DNA of 64,000 nucleotides, from contig OZ220680.1 of the NCBI GenBank assembly GCA_965116345.1, positions 558,001 to 622,000 on the forward strand, in the 5' to 3' direction. Within the stretch, counting starts at the first letter, position 1, and the number at the start of each line of letters is the position of its first letter. The notes under the pieces were generated by a model. The model was given only the letters and a program-made list of their open reading frames with translations. It made no database searches and was not told the DNA's origin. This DNA is from VXYL01 sp965116345. GTDB lineage: Bacteria > Pseudomonadota > Gammaproteobacteria > Pseudomonadales > Azotimanducaceae. The translations under genes were made by a program, and so were the position numbers. This document shows, one piece after another, positions 1-8,417 of the stretch.

Positions 1-483
1 GATGAGGTGAACGCCGTGAACGCCGGTGATGAGATAGAAGAAAGCGCTTGCCGGGTTGGCGTAGGCGTAGTAGCCGAGGCCGAGCAACTGGTTCCAGACG
101 ACGAGCTGCAAGCCCAGGAAAACGAGGGTCACCGCGCCCGCGGCAAAGAACGCGAGCTTGGCGGTGCCGATGTCGCGGCGTTTCGACGCGCGTCGAGCCC
201 ACTCGAAGGCCAGACTCGCCAAGCCGAGCACCACCGAGTTGAACCACAACAGCGGCGGCTCCGGTACGGGAACCCAGTCCGACGCCTGGCCGGCGAGTTC
301 CACGGGGTCGAGGCGCATGTGGTACGCCGCGAAGAACAGAAAGAACAGCACGCCGATGATGGCGAGGAAACACACCAGGGCCACTTTCTGGTTCGCCGCG
401 GCGTAGGACGCCGTACGCAGCTCGACGACATTGCTGTCGTCCGGAACCCACGGCTTCTGGGCCAGTGTCTTGAAGATGTTCAT
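1..483 (-). CDS. heme-copper oxidase subunit III (partial, runs off left edge)
   Basis: Reading leftward from an ATG at 483 gives 161 codons with no stop before the window edge, so the 3' part is missing. The protein opens MNIFKTLAQKPWV and has at least three hydrophobic segments, the first around residues 33-52 (VALVCFLAIIGVLFFLFF). It ends at the edge in YLITGVHGVHLI, which matches the conserved helix of cytochrome c oxidase subunit III that carries the TGxHGxH signature. Known role: non-catalytic integral membrane subunit of aerobic terminal oxidases. The neighbouring minus-strand genes include a cytochrome c, which fits a respiratory context. Subunits I and II would lie to the left and cannot be seen. 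Confidence 0.8.
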   Translation of the reverse strand, partial: MNIFKTLAQKPWVPDDSNVVELRTASYAAANQKVALVCFLAIIGVLFFLFFAAYHMRLDPVELAGQASDWVPVPEPPLLWFNSVVLGLASLAFEWARRASKRRDIGTAKLAFFAAGAVTLVFLGLQLVVWNQLLGLGYYAYANPASAFFYLITGVHGVHLI

Positions 484-556
484 GGGGCGATTCTACGCTG
501 ATCGGCCAAGACGATAAATTTTCCGACTGGAACGAACCGGCACCTCTTTTGTCACT

Positions 557-582
557 CCTCTCGTAGACTCCTCTCGTAGACT
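557..582. repeat. 13-bp tandem duplication
   Basis: The unit CCTCTCGTAGACT occurs twice head to tail, followed by the start of a third copy (CCT). It lies in the 131-bp gap between the oxidase subunit III start and the end of the next minus-strand gene. No function is evident; it may be a slippage product or part of the subunit III promoter. Confidence 0.7.
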
Positions 583-614
583 CCTTGCATCGAAAAGGAA
601 ATGGGTCCGCGCCG

Positions 615-1136
615 TCACATTTCCAAGCGTTGCGCCATGCCGTCGTGATATCGCGTTGCGCCGGTGACGAAGCCCATCGTGCGCACGTGCACGGTCACCG
701 TGGTCGCGCCCCGGTTCTCCCAGAACCAGCCGTGGATTCCGCTGAACCGGGCGACATAGGTTCCGGCGTCGGAGATGTCCCTGCCCTGGGCGAAACTCTC
801 GGCAACGTCGGGGTCCGCGCCCTCCGGTTCGGCGTGGACGTCGAAGAACACCTCTCCCGTCGCGTTCCAGGCGTACACGAAGCCGTCGCCGGCGGCGAGA
901 TCGTACTTGAGTTCCACCGACTCGAACGGCGCGAGTTCGAACTCGCGGAAGTCCTGCACCAGGTGCACGTCGGTTCGATGCAGATCCTGCGGCGGTGCAC
1001 CGCCAAGCCCGGTGAGACCCAGTGCCCGCCCGATGCCGGTGGGATCGATGCCGAACTCCGCGGGCAGCACGAACGCGACGAACGCAGCGGTCGCCACCAC
1101 GAATGCCAAACCGGTGGCGAGGAGCACGCGCTTCAC
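615..1136 (-). CDS. membrane-anchored protein encoded next to HupE-like gene
   Basis: 173 residues. A single N-terminal hydrophobic segment (about residues 3-25, LLATGLAFVVATAAFVAFVL) is followed by a periplasmic domain rich in acidic and aromatic residues. Near the C-terminus is FSGIHGWFWENR, resembling the conserved HGWxW motif of proteins annotated as transmembrane anchor proteins beside HupE/UreJ genes. The GTG start overlaps the stop of the upstream HupE-like gene in a GTGA overlap, which implies translational coupling. The function is not known. By context it may assemble or stabilise the HupE-like channel or capture its cargo in the periplasm. The family call rests on the motif and the neighbourhood. 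Confidence 0.65.
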   Translation of the reverse strand: MKRVLLATGLAFVVATAAFVAFVLPAEFGIDPTGIGRALGLTGLGGAPPQDLHRTDVHLVQDFREFELAPFESVELKYDLAAGDGFVYAWNATGEVFFDVHAEPEGADPDVAESFAQGRDISDAGTYVARFSGIHGWFWENRGATTVTVHVRTMGFVTGATRYHDGMAQRLEM

Positions 1137-1909
1137 GAGTTGAGCACCCAACCGGCCAGCTGAACCTGCGTGAGGATGAATCCGGCGGTCATCACCGTCG
1201 CGTTGACGGCGAACGCCGAGCGCTCGAAACCCGGTTGCCGCCGCCACCAGAGCAGCAGGCCGACGACACCCACGAGGGCGCCGAATTGACCGAGTTCCAC
1301 GCCCACGTTGAAGCTCAGCAGATTCGTCACCAGGCCGCTGTCCGACAGCGACAGCTCCTGGACCTTGGTGGCGAGGCCGAGGCCGTGGAACAGCCCGAAC
1401 ACGAGAACGGCGACGCGCGTATTCGGGGTGAACCCGAAGACGCGCTCGAAACCACCCATGTTCTCGAACGCCTTGTAGACCACGGACAGGCCGATGATGG
1501 CGTCGACAAGGTAGGCGTCGACCTGCCACTCGGCCAGCACGCCGAAGAGCAACGTGATGCTGTGTCCAAGGGTGAAAAGCGAAACGTAGAGCAGGACGTC
1601 CTTCAACCGGTATAGGAAGAACACCACTCCGACGAGGAACAGCAGGTGATCGATGCCGGTCACCATGTGCTTCGCACCGAGATAGGTGAACGCCGGGATC
1701 GCCGGGCCGTCCAGCGCCTCGACGTAGCTGGCGTTGTCCTCGGAAATGGCATGTCCGAGCGCCGTCGCCGCCGCCAACACGGCCAGAACACAACATACGA
1801 CGATGGATACGCCTCGCCAGGAACAAATACGTGGTTTGTCGCCAAGCGGTCGGCGCCGTCTCGCCACCCCGCTATGGGGCGCATTCACGGCGGCGGTGGG
1901 CACACTCAC
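1133..1909 (-). CDS. HupE/UreJ family membrane protein
   Basis: About 258 residues from the GTG at 1909, which sits in a GTGA overlap with the upstream cytochrome gene; GTG at 1867 is an alternative. A basic N-terminus and signal-like segment (VVCCVLAVLAAATALGHA) precede six or so membrane helices. Diagnostic pieces are GAKHMVTGIDHLLFLVG and HGLGLATKVQEL, matching the histidine-containing helices of the HupE/UreJ_2 family. Members are thought to move or bind metals such as nickel or cobalt, but this subfamily is uncharacterised. The middle position in a three-gene operon with a c-type cytochrome lipoprotein and an anchor protein is the only functional clue here. No urease or hydrogenase gene is visible. 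Confidence 0.75.
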   Translation of the reverse strand: MSVPTAAVNAPHSGVARRRRPLGDKPRICSWRGVSIVVCCVLAVLAAATALGHAISEDNASYVEALDGPAIPAFTYLGAKHMVTGIDHLLFLVGVVFFLYRLKDVLLYVSLFTLGHSITLLFGVLAEWQVDAYLVDAIIGLSVVYKAFENMGGFERVFGFTPNTRVAVLVFGLFHGLGLATKVQELSLSDSGLVTNLLSFNVGVELGQFGALVGVVGLLLWWRRQPGFERSAFAVNATVMTAGFILTQVQLAGWVLNS

Positions 1910-2391
1910 TCTTCGGGTCGCGCGTACACCTGATGACAGGCGAGACAGACGTTGTATAGATGCCCTCCGGACTCGAACAGGGCATCCGCGTCCCTGGCAT
2001 CCACCGCCGTCATGGCCTCCTGGGCGACGCGCGTCATCCCTCGGGAGAACTCCTTCCACGCGTCGGTATCCCCTTCGGGCACCAGGTGTGGCATCAGCAG
2101 CAGGTTGCCGCCCTCGGCCACGACGGCGGCGCTGTGCCGGACGCGGTCCCAGCCCTCGTCGGTGGTGGGCTGCAGGTCGACTTCGCCGTCGGCCGTGAGA
2201 ATGAAGCCCGCGGAGCCCCAGATCACGTCGGCGGCCGGGTCGAGCACCCAGGTCATGGTGTCGTGGAGGTCGCCGACAGCTTGCACCTGCAGCCCGCCGT
2301 CATCCTCCGACGTGCACGCACCGAGTACTATCAGCGTGCAGACGCCGCCGATGACGAGCTTCGCCATGGCTCCGAATGTGCGCCGCGTCAT
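1906..2391 (-). CDS. c-type cytochrome-like lipoprotein
   Basis: 161 residues from the ATG at 2391 (ATG at 2367 is possible). The N-terminus is a lipoprotein signal with a lipobox (VLGAC), so the protein is probably anchored in the envelope. A single haem-attachment motif CLACH lies ten residues from the C-terminus (CHQVYARPEE), the layout of cytochrome c'/c556-type helical cytochromes in which the haem binds near the end. Family knowledge: monohaem electron carriers. It is the first gene of the three-gene minus-strand operon and lies near an oxidase subunit. No axial ligand beyond the motif histidine can be assigned from sequence alone. Confidence 0.7.
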   Translation of the reverse strand: MTRRTFGAMAKLVIGGVCTLIVLGACTSEDDGGLQVQAVGDLHDTMTWVLDPAADVIWGSAGFILTADGEVDLQPTTDEGWDRVRHSAAVVAEGGNLLLMPHLVPEGDTDAWKEFSRGMTRVAQEAMTAVDARDADALFESGGHLYNVCLACHQVYARPEE

Positions 2392-2698
2392 GCCTTCGAC
2401 CCCATCACGAACAGCGTGGAAAGCCGCGCAGTGTAGTCGATGTGGAGGAATGCCGCCCTGCCAGCCCGGTGGTGCCAGCCCGGTGGTCGGCAGCCCTGAA
2501 CCGGCGGCTCGTCCCGACGTTTTCAACGACGCCAGCGCCGGCGTCACGACCGAAGCCGATGTCACGGATTCGTCACATGAGGAAACTATGGTCGTCGAGC
2601 GTGTTGGGGCGTCTGGAGAATCACCGGCATTGCACCGTAGTCGCAGTCGACGCGGATTCCTCTTTGCGATCCTTTGAAATTCGACATTGGGAGTTGAT
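2392..2698. promoter_or_regulatory. divergent intergenic region, with 14-bp tandem repeat and possible Pho-box-like repeats
   Basis: This stretch separates the leftward cytochrome operon from the rightward TonB receptor-phytase operon. It holds a tandem 14-bp repeat (GCCAGCCCGGTGGT, 2460-2487). Further right, the pentamer GTCAC occurs at 2543, 2561 and 2572; the last two are 11 bp apart, the spacing of direct repeats in a Pho box (CTGTCAT-N4-CTGTCAT), though only 5/7 and 4/7 bases match the consensus. A phosphate-controlled promoter would suit a phytase operon. This is weak evidence and no clear -10/-35 pair was found. Confidence 0.3.
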
Positions 2699-5500
2699 GT
2701 GAGACGAATAGCGCTTTGTGTCACGGTTTTCTGCATGTCCACACTATCGGCGTGGGCCGACGGACGTCTCGAGGGCAAAGTCACGGGCGACGGCGGCTTC
2801 CTTAAAGGGGCGATCGTCCGCGTACCCGGGATCAAGCTCGAGGCGGTGACCTCGGCGGACGGAGGCTTCGCGTTCAGCGGCGTTCCGGCGGGTCGCCACG
2901 AGATGACGGTGAGCTACATCGGCTATCCATCGCGCACGGTCGAAGTCGACATTCGGGACGGCGCAACGACGCGCCACGAATTCGCCCTTGCCCGCGTCGC
3001 AGAGGAAATCGTCGTCTACGGCCAACAGACGGCGAGCACGGCATCGGCCCTCAACCAGCAGCGCGCCGCGGACGGCATCGTGTCCATCGTCTCCGCCACC
3101 GACATCGGCCAGTTTCCGGACCGGAACGTCTCCGAAGCCCTGCAGCGGGTCTCCGGCGTGTTTCTCGAACGCGATCAGGGTGAAGGCCGGTTCGTCGGCA
3201 TTCGCGGCATCGATCCGAATCTCATCGTCACGACCATCAACGGCGTCAACGTGCCGTCACCGGAGAACGACAAGCGGTCTGTCGCCCTCGACGTCATACC
3301 GTCCGAACTCCTGTCCGCGCTGGAGGTGAGCAAATCCATCACGCCCGACATGGATGGCGACGGGGTCGGCGGCGCCGTGAACATCAAGAGCGCCTCGGGT
3401 TTCGATTCACCCGGACGCAGCGTGAGCGTGTCCGCCGAAACCAGCTTCAACAATCTGCAGGAGGAGACCAGTCCGAAGATCGCGGCGACCTATTCGGACA
3501 CGTTCGACCTCGGCAACGGCGCCAAGACCCTGGGTGTCGCGGCGGCCGTTTCGTGGTTCGACCGCAATTTCGGGTCCGAGAACATCGAGACCGACGGCGG
3601 CTGGTTCAGCGACCTGGAACGCACCGACGCCGTCGAGTTCACCGGCGCGGCAGAAATCGAGCAACGCGACTACGTGGTGAACCGGGAGCGCCTCGGCCTC
3701 GCCGCCAACGTCGACTACCGGCCCGACGACGACTCGCGCTGGTACCTGCGCACCCTGTTCAGTGCCTTCTCCGACCAGGAGTACCGCACCCGCAACGAGT
3801 TCAAGTTCGACAAGGGCGATGCGGTCGAAGGCGGCGATGGTTTCGCCACCTGGGACGATTCCAGATTGCAGAAGGAGTTGAAGGACCGCTACGAGGAGCA
3901 GGAGATCCTGTCCATCAGCGTCGGCGGTGAACAGTCGTTCGACCGGGGTTGGTCGGTGAAGTACCGGGCGGGATACTCCCGTGCCAACGAGTCCGAACCT
4001 GACCGTCGCGACACCGTGTTCGAAGTCCGTGGTGTGCGAATCGGCTACGCGAGCCACGGCCAGCGACCGGCGTTGTTCACCGATGACCGAACGCGGGACG
4101 TCGACGCCTACAAGCTGGATGAAATCGTCATCGAGGACAACCGGACCCACGACACCGAACGCAGTTTCAAATTCGACCTTCAGCGCGAGTTCAGCACGGA
4201 CGCCCTCCACGGCTACGTGGAAGTCGGTACCAAGCTGCGCCGCCGCGAAAAGGCGAACGACATCGGCATCCGTGTCTTCGACGGCTTTCCCGGTGATCCC
4301 ACGCTGGCGGATTTCGCCCTCGACTCGGTGGACTACGTCCAGGGCCGGTTCGGGCTTGGCGTGTCCGAAGACGCCATCGACCGCTATATCGCGGGCAATC
4401 TCGCAGGCTTCGAACTCAACGACGACGACACCTTGGCAGCGTCCACCGGCGGCGACTACCGGATGGACGAGGACGTCGACGCCCTCTACGTCAAGAACCG
4501 GATCGACTTCAACGACTTGCGCATCGTCTACGGCCTGCGCTACGAACGAACGGCGTTCGATGCCGGTGGAACGCGGGTGATCTACGACGACGTCGGCGCC
4601 GACGGCGACCCGGCGCCGGCCCCGGTGTCTTTCGCCGCTGACTACGCCAGTGTGCTGCCGAGCGTGAACCTGCGCTACGAGTTCAACGACCGCCTGCTGC
4701 TGCGTGCTGCCTACTACCAGACGATGGCGAGGCCGAAGTTCGGCGACCTGGCCCCGGGGGGAGAGGTGGAGTTCGAGGAGGACGACGACGAGAACCTGCT
4801 GAAGGCCGAGATCGGCAATCCGGGCCTCGACCCGCTTCAGGCGCGGAACTACGACGTCAGCATCGAGTACTACCGCGAGGATGTCGGTCTCGTCTCGGCA
4901 AGCCTCTACTACAAGTCCCTCGAGGACTTCGTGGTCCTGGCGGACACCGCGAAGATCACCGACTTCAGTCAGTTCGTCGGCGCCACCCGGGTCGACGACG
5001 CCGAGGTCCTCCAGCCCGTTAACGGCGACGACGCCCACGTGCTCGGCCTCGAACTCGCCTGGGTGCAGCACCTGACCAACCTGCCGGGTATGTTGGGCAA
5101 TCTTCTGGTCAGTGCCAACGCAACGTTCACCGCCGGCGAGGCGACCGTGCCCTTTCGCGACGAGAAGATCGACATGCCGCGCCAAGCCGACCGCGTGCTG
5201 AACTTCGCCTTGGGCTACGAGACGGAACGCTTGAGCGCACGCCTGGCACTCGCCCACAAGAGCGAGCGGCTGCTCGGCCTGGAGGAACTCGACGACCCGG
5301 CCTTCGACGTCTACCAGGACGCCCACACGCAACTCGACCTCGGCGTGAAGTTCTACGTCAACAGCCAGTGGCAACTGTCGCTGGACGCCAACAACCTCAC
5401 CGACGAGCCCTACTACGCGTACTTCGGCGAACGACCGTTCAATGCCCAGTACGAAACCTACGGCAGGACGGTCGCCTTCGGCGTGCGCTTCCAGCTGTAG
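2699..5500 (+). CDS. TonB-dependent receptor, phytase-linked
   Basis: 933 residues from a GTG at 2699, chosen because GGGAG lies five bases upstream and the signal peptide starts there (cleavage near SAWA/DG). Domains: carboxypeptidase-regulatory-like beta-sandwich (about residues 25-105, GGFAFSGVPAGRHEMTVSY), TonB-box region, plug (about 120-235, with FPDRNVSEALQRVSGV and GDGVGGAVNIKSA), then a beta-barrel ending in an aromatic-rich final strand. It imports a ligand across the outer membrane using TonB energy. Fifty-seven bases downstream is a beta-propeller phytase, an arrangement known in several proteobacteria, so the cargo is probably phytate or a lower inositol phosphate. That assignment is inference. 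Confidence 0.9.
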   Translation: MRRIALCVTVFCMSTLSAWADGRLEGKVTGDGGFLKGAIVRVPGIKLEAVTSADGGFAFSGVPAGRHEMTVSYIGYPSRTVEVDIRDGATTRHEFALARVAEEIVVYGQQTASTASALNQQRAADGIVSIVSATDIGQFPDRNVSEALQRVSGVFLERDQGEGRFVGIRGIDPNLIVTTINGVNVPSPENDKRSVALDVIPSELLSALEVSKSITPDMDGDGVGGAVNIKSASGFDSPGRSVSVSAETSFNNLQEETSPKIAATYSDTFDLGNGAKTLGVAAAVSWFDRNFGSENIETDGGWFSDLERTDAVEFTGAAEIEQRDYVVNRERLGLAANVDYRPDDDSRWYLRTLFSAFSDQEYRTRNEFKFDKGDAVEGGDGFATWDDSRLQKELKDRYEEQEILSISVGGEQSFDRGWSVKYRAGYSRANESEPDRRDTVFEVRGVRIGYASHGQRPALFTDDRTRDVDAYKLDEIVIEDNRTHDTERSFKFDLQREFSTDALHGYVEVGTKLRRREKANDIGIRVFDGFPGDPTLADFALDSVDYVQGRFGLGVSEDAIDRYIAGNLAGFELNDDDTLAASTGGDYRMDEDVDALYVKNRIDFNDLRIVYGLRYERTAFDAGGTRVIYDDVGADGDPAPAPVSFAADYASVLPSVNLRYEFNDRLLLRAAYYQTMARPKFGDLAPGGEVEFEEDDDENLLKAEIGNPGLDPLQARNYDVSIEYYREDVGLVSASLYYKSLEDFVVLADTAKITDFSQFVGATRVDDAEVLQPVNGDDAHVLGLELAWVQHLTNLPGMLGNLLVSANATFTAGEATVPFRDEKIDMPRQADRVLNFALGYETERLSARLALAHKSERLLGLEELDDPAFDVYQDAHTQLDLGVKFYVNSQWQLSLDANNLTDEPYYAYFGERPFNAQYETYGRTVAFGVRFQL

Positions 5501-5557
5501 CGAGGCTCCCGCCGCAGCGGTTGGCGTCGAGGTTCCGACGCGACCAGGGGGAAACCG

Positions 5558-6583
5558 ATGACGAAGTCCCGGGCCTGTCTTGTCCTTGCCGCCATGGGGT
5601 GCCTCGGCGGTGCCGCGTGCACGGATCGTTCCACACAGAGCGATTGGCCCTCGGTGCCGCCGTCCGTCGAGACCGCGCCGGTGCCAAGCGGCGGCGATGC
5701 CGCGGACGATGCGGCGATCTGGGTTCATCCCGACACGCCGGAGCGTAGCCTGGTACTTGCGACGGACAAGCGATCAGGGATTCTCGTCTACGATCTGACC
5801 GGCACCGAACGGCAGTACATTCCCGAGGGCAATTTCAACAACATCGATCTGCGTAGTGGCCCGTGGGGACGCGACGACCTCACGGTCGCCGTCGCCAGCG
5901 GGCGCCGGCCCGCCGAACTCGTGGTCTTCGAACTCGACCACGCGAGCGGTCGTGTGAGGCTCGCAGCTCGCAACGAGCCGCTGATCGAAGAGCCGTACGG
6001 CATCTGCATGTACCTCGACGAGAGCGATCGACCCTGGGTCGTGCTGAACGGCAAGGACGGCTTGTTCGTGCAGTTCGAACTGCATCCCGACTACTCGGTC
6101 AGCGAGGCCCGGCGCTGGCGGACCCGAACCCAGCCGGAGGGATGCGTCGCCGACGACGCGGCGGGCCTTCTCTACGTCGGCGAGGAAACCCATGGCGTGT
6201 GGACGTTGTCGGCCGATCCGCGTCAGCCGGCCGAACTTGCCGCCTTCGCCAAGGTGGACGATGGCGTCCTGAGCGCCGACGTCGAGGGCATGGCGCTGTA
6301 TCGCACACCGGGCGAGGGCCGCACCGACCTCGTGGTGTCGAGCCAGGGCGACAGCAGCTTTGCCGTCTACGACGCGACCAGCGGTGTGCACCGGGGGTCC
6401 TTTCGCGTCGCCGGCCACGACGTGATCGACGCTGTCTCCGACACGGACGGCGTGGCCTCGACGTCGGTACCGCTGCCGGGTTTCCCCAATGGCCTGCTGG
6501 TCGTCCAGGACGGCGACAACCCGGGCGACAACCAGAACTTCAAGCTTGTCTCGTGGACCGACATCGGCCGGGTCATCGAGTAA
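5558..6583 (+). CDS. beta-propeller phytase (3-phytase), lipoprotein
   Basis: 341 residues, starting at ATG 5558 behind a strong AGGGGG ribosome site. An N-terminal signal ends in a lipobox-like GGAAC, so the enzyme is probably anchored in the envelope. The first blade carries DAADDAAIWVHPD and LATDKRSGILVYDL, the signature of the beta-propeller phytase family, and the NFNNIDLR segment follows. Later blades keep acidic loops that bind calcium in this family (GCVADDAAGLLYVGEE, VEGMALYR). The reaction is stepwise removal of phosphate from myo-inositol hexakisphosphate. It follows the TonB receptor directly, which gives a surface uptake plus periplasmic hydrolysis pair for organic phosphate. Length is typical. 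Confidence 0.9.
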   Translation: MTKSRACLVLAAMGCLGGAACTDRSTQSDWPSVPPSVETAPVPSGGDAADDAAIWVHPDTPERSLVLATDKRSGILVYDLTGTERQYIPEGNFNNIDLRSGPWGRDDLTVAVASGRRPAELVVFELDHASGRVRLAARNEPLIEEPYGICMYLDESDRPWVVLNGKDGLFVQFELHPDYSVSEARRWRTRTQPEGCVADDAAGLLYVGEETHGVWTLSADPRQPAELAAFAKVDDGVLSADVEGMALYRTPGEGRTDLVVSSQGDSSFAVYDATSGVHRGSFRVAGHDVIDAVSDTDGVASTSVPLPGFPNGLLVVQDGDNPGDNQNFKLVSWTDIGRVIE

Positions 6584-6684
6584 CGCTGCATCCGACCACC
6601 GGTACGACGTCGCCTCATCCGCATTCCGTCGCGACGGTAGACCGCTTGTTCTATAGTGGCGCCGTCAGCAGTGGAGACATTCGT

Positions 6685-6951
6685 ATGGGGTTCTGGAGTT
6701 TTCTAGCCGTGGCGGTGGTTTGCGGGTGCCTGACGGAGGCGTACCGGATCCACGCGAAGTCCAAGCAGCGGGCGTCGAAGCAGGATCTCGAAACCCTGGA
6801 GGCACGTCTCGCCCACTTGGAGAACGCCGAAAGCCTGGAGAACCGGATTCGCACTCTGGAAGCGATCATCACCGATCCGAAGTATCAGTTGGCCAAGGAA
6901 ATCAGTGACTTGAAGAGCGATACTCAGGCCCCGCCGACTCCGCCCGAGTGA
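6685..6951 (+). CDS. small PspB-like membrane protein with coiled coil
   Basis: 88 residues from ATG 6685 (GGAG eight bases upstream). One N-terminal membrane helix (FWSFLAVAVVCGCLTEAY) is followed by a charged coiled coil (about 28-62) containing RIRTLEAIITDPKYQLAKEI, which resembles the C-terminal part of phage-shock protein B-like proteins. PspB relatives sense envelope stress with PspC, but no pspC, pspA or pspF is nearby, so the role is uncertain. A TATAGT hexamer at 6652-6657 could be its -10. The stop overlaps the GTG of the amidase gene by four bases. Confidence 0.6.
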   Translation: MGFWSFLAVAVVCGCLTEAYRIHAKSKQRASKQDLETLEARLAHLENAESLENRIRTLEAIITDPKYQLAKEISDLKSDTQAPPTPPE

Positions 6952-8378
6952 GCGTGACCGACGAACTCTGCTTCGCTCCGGCCAGCGAACTCACGAGGCG
7001 CATCCGCTCCAAAGCACTCTCTCCGATCGAACTAGTACAGGCCATTTTCGACCGGATCGGCGAGCACGACCACAGGGTAAACGCGTTCTCGAACCTAACG
7101 ACAGACCTTGCCTTCGAAATGGCCATGCGGGCCGAGGACGAGGTGCTCGCCGGCGGTGAACTCGGGCCGCTGCACGGCATACCGGTGACGATCAAGGATC
7201 TACACGACCTCGAAGGCCATCCCATCGAGCAGGGCTCGCACAGCAAAGTGGGTATGGTCAGCCGCGCGGACGCGCTTGTGACAGCCCGGCTCAAGGCGGC
7301 GGGCGCGGTCATTCTCGGCAAGACGACCACCTCGGAGTTCGGTTGGAGCGGCGTCAGCCGCAATCCTCTGACCGGCATCACGCACAACCCCTGGAAGCAC
7401 GGCTACAACGCCGGTGCTTCGTCCGCCGGTGCCGGCGCGGCGGCCGCCGCCGGGTTCGGACCCTTGCACCAGGGTTCCGACGGTGCCGGTTCGATCCGCA
7501 TGCCATCGCACTTCTGCGGTGTATTCGGCTTCAAGCCGACGTGGGGACGGATACCGCATGTGCCCATTCGCAACAACGATCAGGTTTCCCATATGGGCCC
7601 GATCACACGCACGGTGGCCGACGCCGCCCTGTTCCTGAACGCCACCGCCGGATCACATCCTTTCGACCACACCAGTCTGCTGACGCCTCCCGGAGACTAC
7701 CTCGAGGGTTTGGACGTCGACGTCAGCGGCTTGAAGGTCGCCTACAGTCCCGATCTCGGTCACGCCCGGGTGGACGCCGATGTCACCGAGTTGGTCGAGG
7801 CCGGTGTGCGTGCCTTCGCCTCGTTCGGCTGCGATGTCGACGAGGCTTCTCCCGCCTGCGGACCCGACGGCCCGGAGATCGGCCGCTTCCTGTGGGCCGT
7901 GCACGAGTCGCCGCTGGCCGTTCACCTCGAACGCTGGGAGGACCGGATGGATCCCGGTCTGGTGGCCTGCATCCGCGACGGCTGCGGACATTCCGCCGAG
8001 GCCTACCTCGCCATGCGCGCGCGCAAGCTCGCCTATGTCGAGACCATGCACCGGTTCATGGCGGACTGGGATCTGCTGTTGACGCCCAGCGTCGCGGTGG
8101 CGGCCTTCCCGGTGGAACGCCTGCAACCGGAGGGCTGGCCTCAGCATCCGTGGGATTGGCTGCAGTGGTCGCCGTTCTGCTATCCGTTCAACCTGTCGGG
8201 ACTACCGGCGGCGAGCGTGCCCTGCGGATTCACCCAAGACGGTGTGCCCGTCGGCCTGCAGATCGTTGGCCGTCGGGCCGCGGACAGCCTCGTGCTGCGC
8301 GCGGCCGCGACCTTTGAACGTGCACGACCCTGGGCGCAGGTCCGGCCGGACCTGCGACAAGCCCTCATTTCCTCTTGA
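6948..8378 (+). CDS. amidase signature (AS) family hydrolase
   Basis: 476 residues, GTG start in a GTGA overlap with the preceding small gene. The Ser-cisSer-Lys triad is visible: Lys in PVTIKDLHD (about residue 84), cis-Ser in GSDGAGSIRMPS and the nucleophile serine in that same loop, with the glycine-rich NAGASSAGAGAAAA segment between them. In the canonical family this segment reads GGSSGG; here it is GASSAG, a small departure. The enzyme should hydrolyse a carboxamide in the cytoplasm, since no signal peptide is seen. The C-terminal PAASVPCGFTQDGVPVGLQI is the usual AS family ending. The substrate cannot be named from sequence. Confidence 0.88.
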   Translation: MSVTDELCFAPASELTRRIRSKALSPIELVQAIFDRIGEHDHRVNAFSNLTTDLAFEMAMRAEDEVLAGGELGPLHGIPVTIKDLHDLEGHPIEQGSHSKVGMVSRADALVTARLKAAGAVILGKTTTSEFGWSGVSRNPLTGITHNPWKHGYNAGASSAGAGAAAAAGFGPLHQGSDGAGSIRMPSHFCGVFGFKPTWGRIPHVPIRNNDQVSHMGPITRTVADAALFLNATAGSHPFDHTSLLTPPGDYLEGLDVDVSGLKVAYSPDLGHARVDADVTELVEAGVRAFASFGCDVDEASPACGPDGPEIGRFLWAVHESPLAVHLERWEDRMDPGLVACIRDGCGHSAEAYLAMRARKLAYVETMHRFMADWDLLLTPSVAVAAFPVERLQPEGWPQHPWDWLQWSPFCYPFNLSGLPAASVPCGFTQDGVPVGLQIVGRRAADSLVLRAAATFERARPWAQVRPDLRQALISS

Positions 8379-8417
8379 GTGGCCACGCTGGTAGATTTCG
8401 GTCGGGGGCAGGCGCGG

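Noticed and set aside
3407..5728. 773-codon open frame on the minus strand opposite the first TonB receptor
   Set aside because: It mirrors the receptor codons in very GC-rich DNA, shows no known motif and has a composition typical of antisense frames. The plus-strand protein has full TonB receptor signatures.
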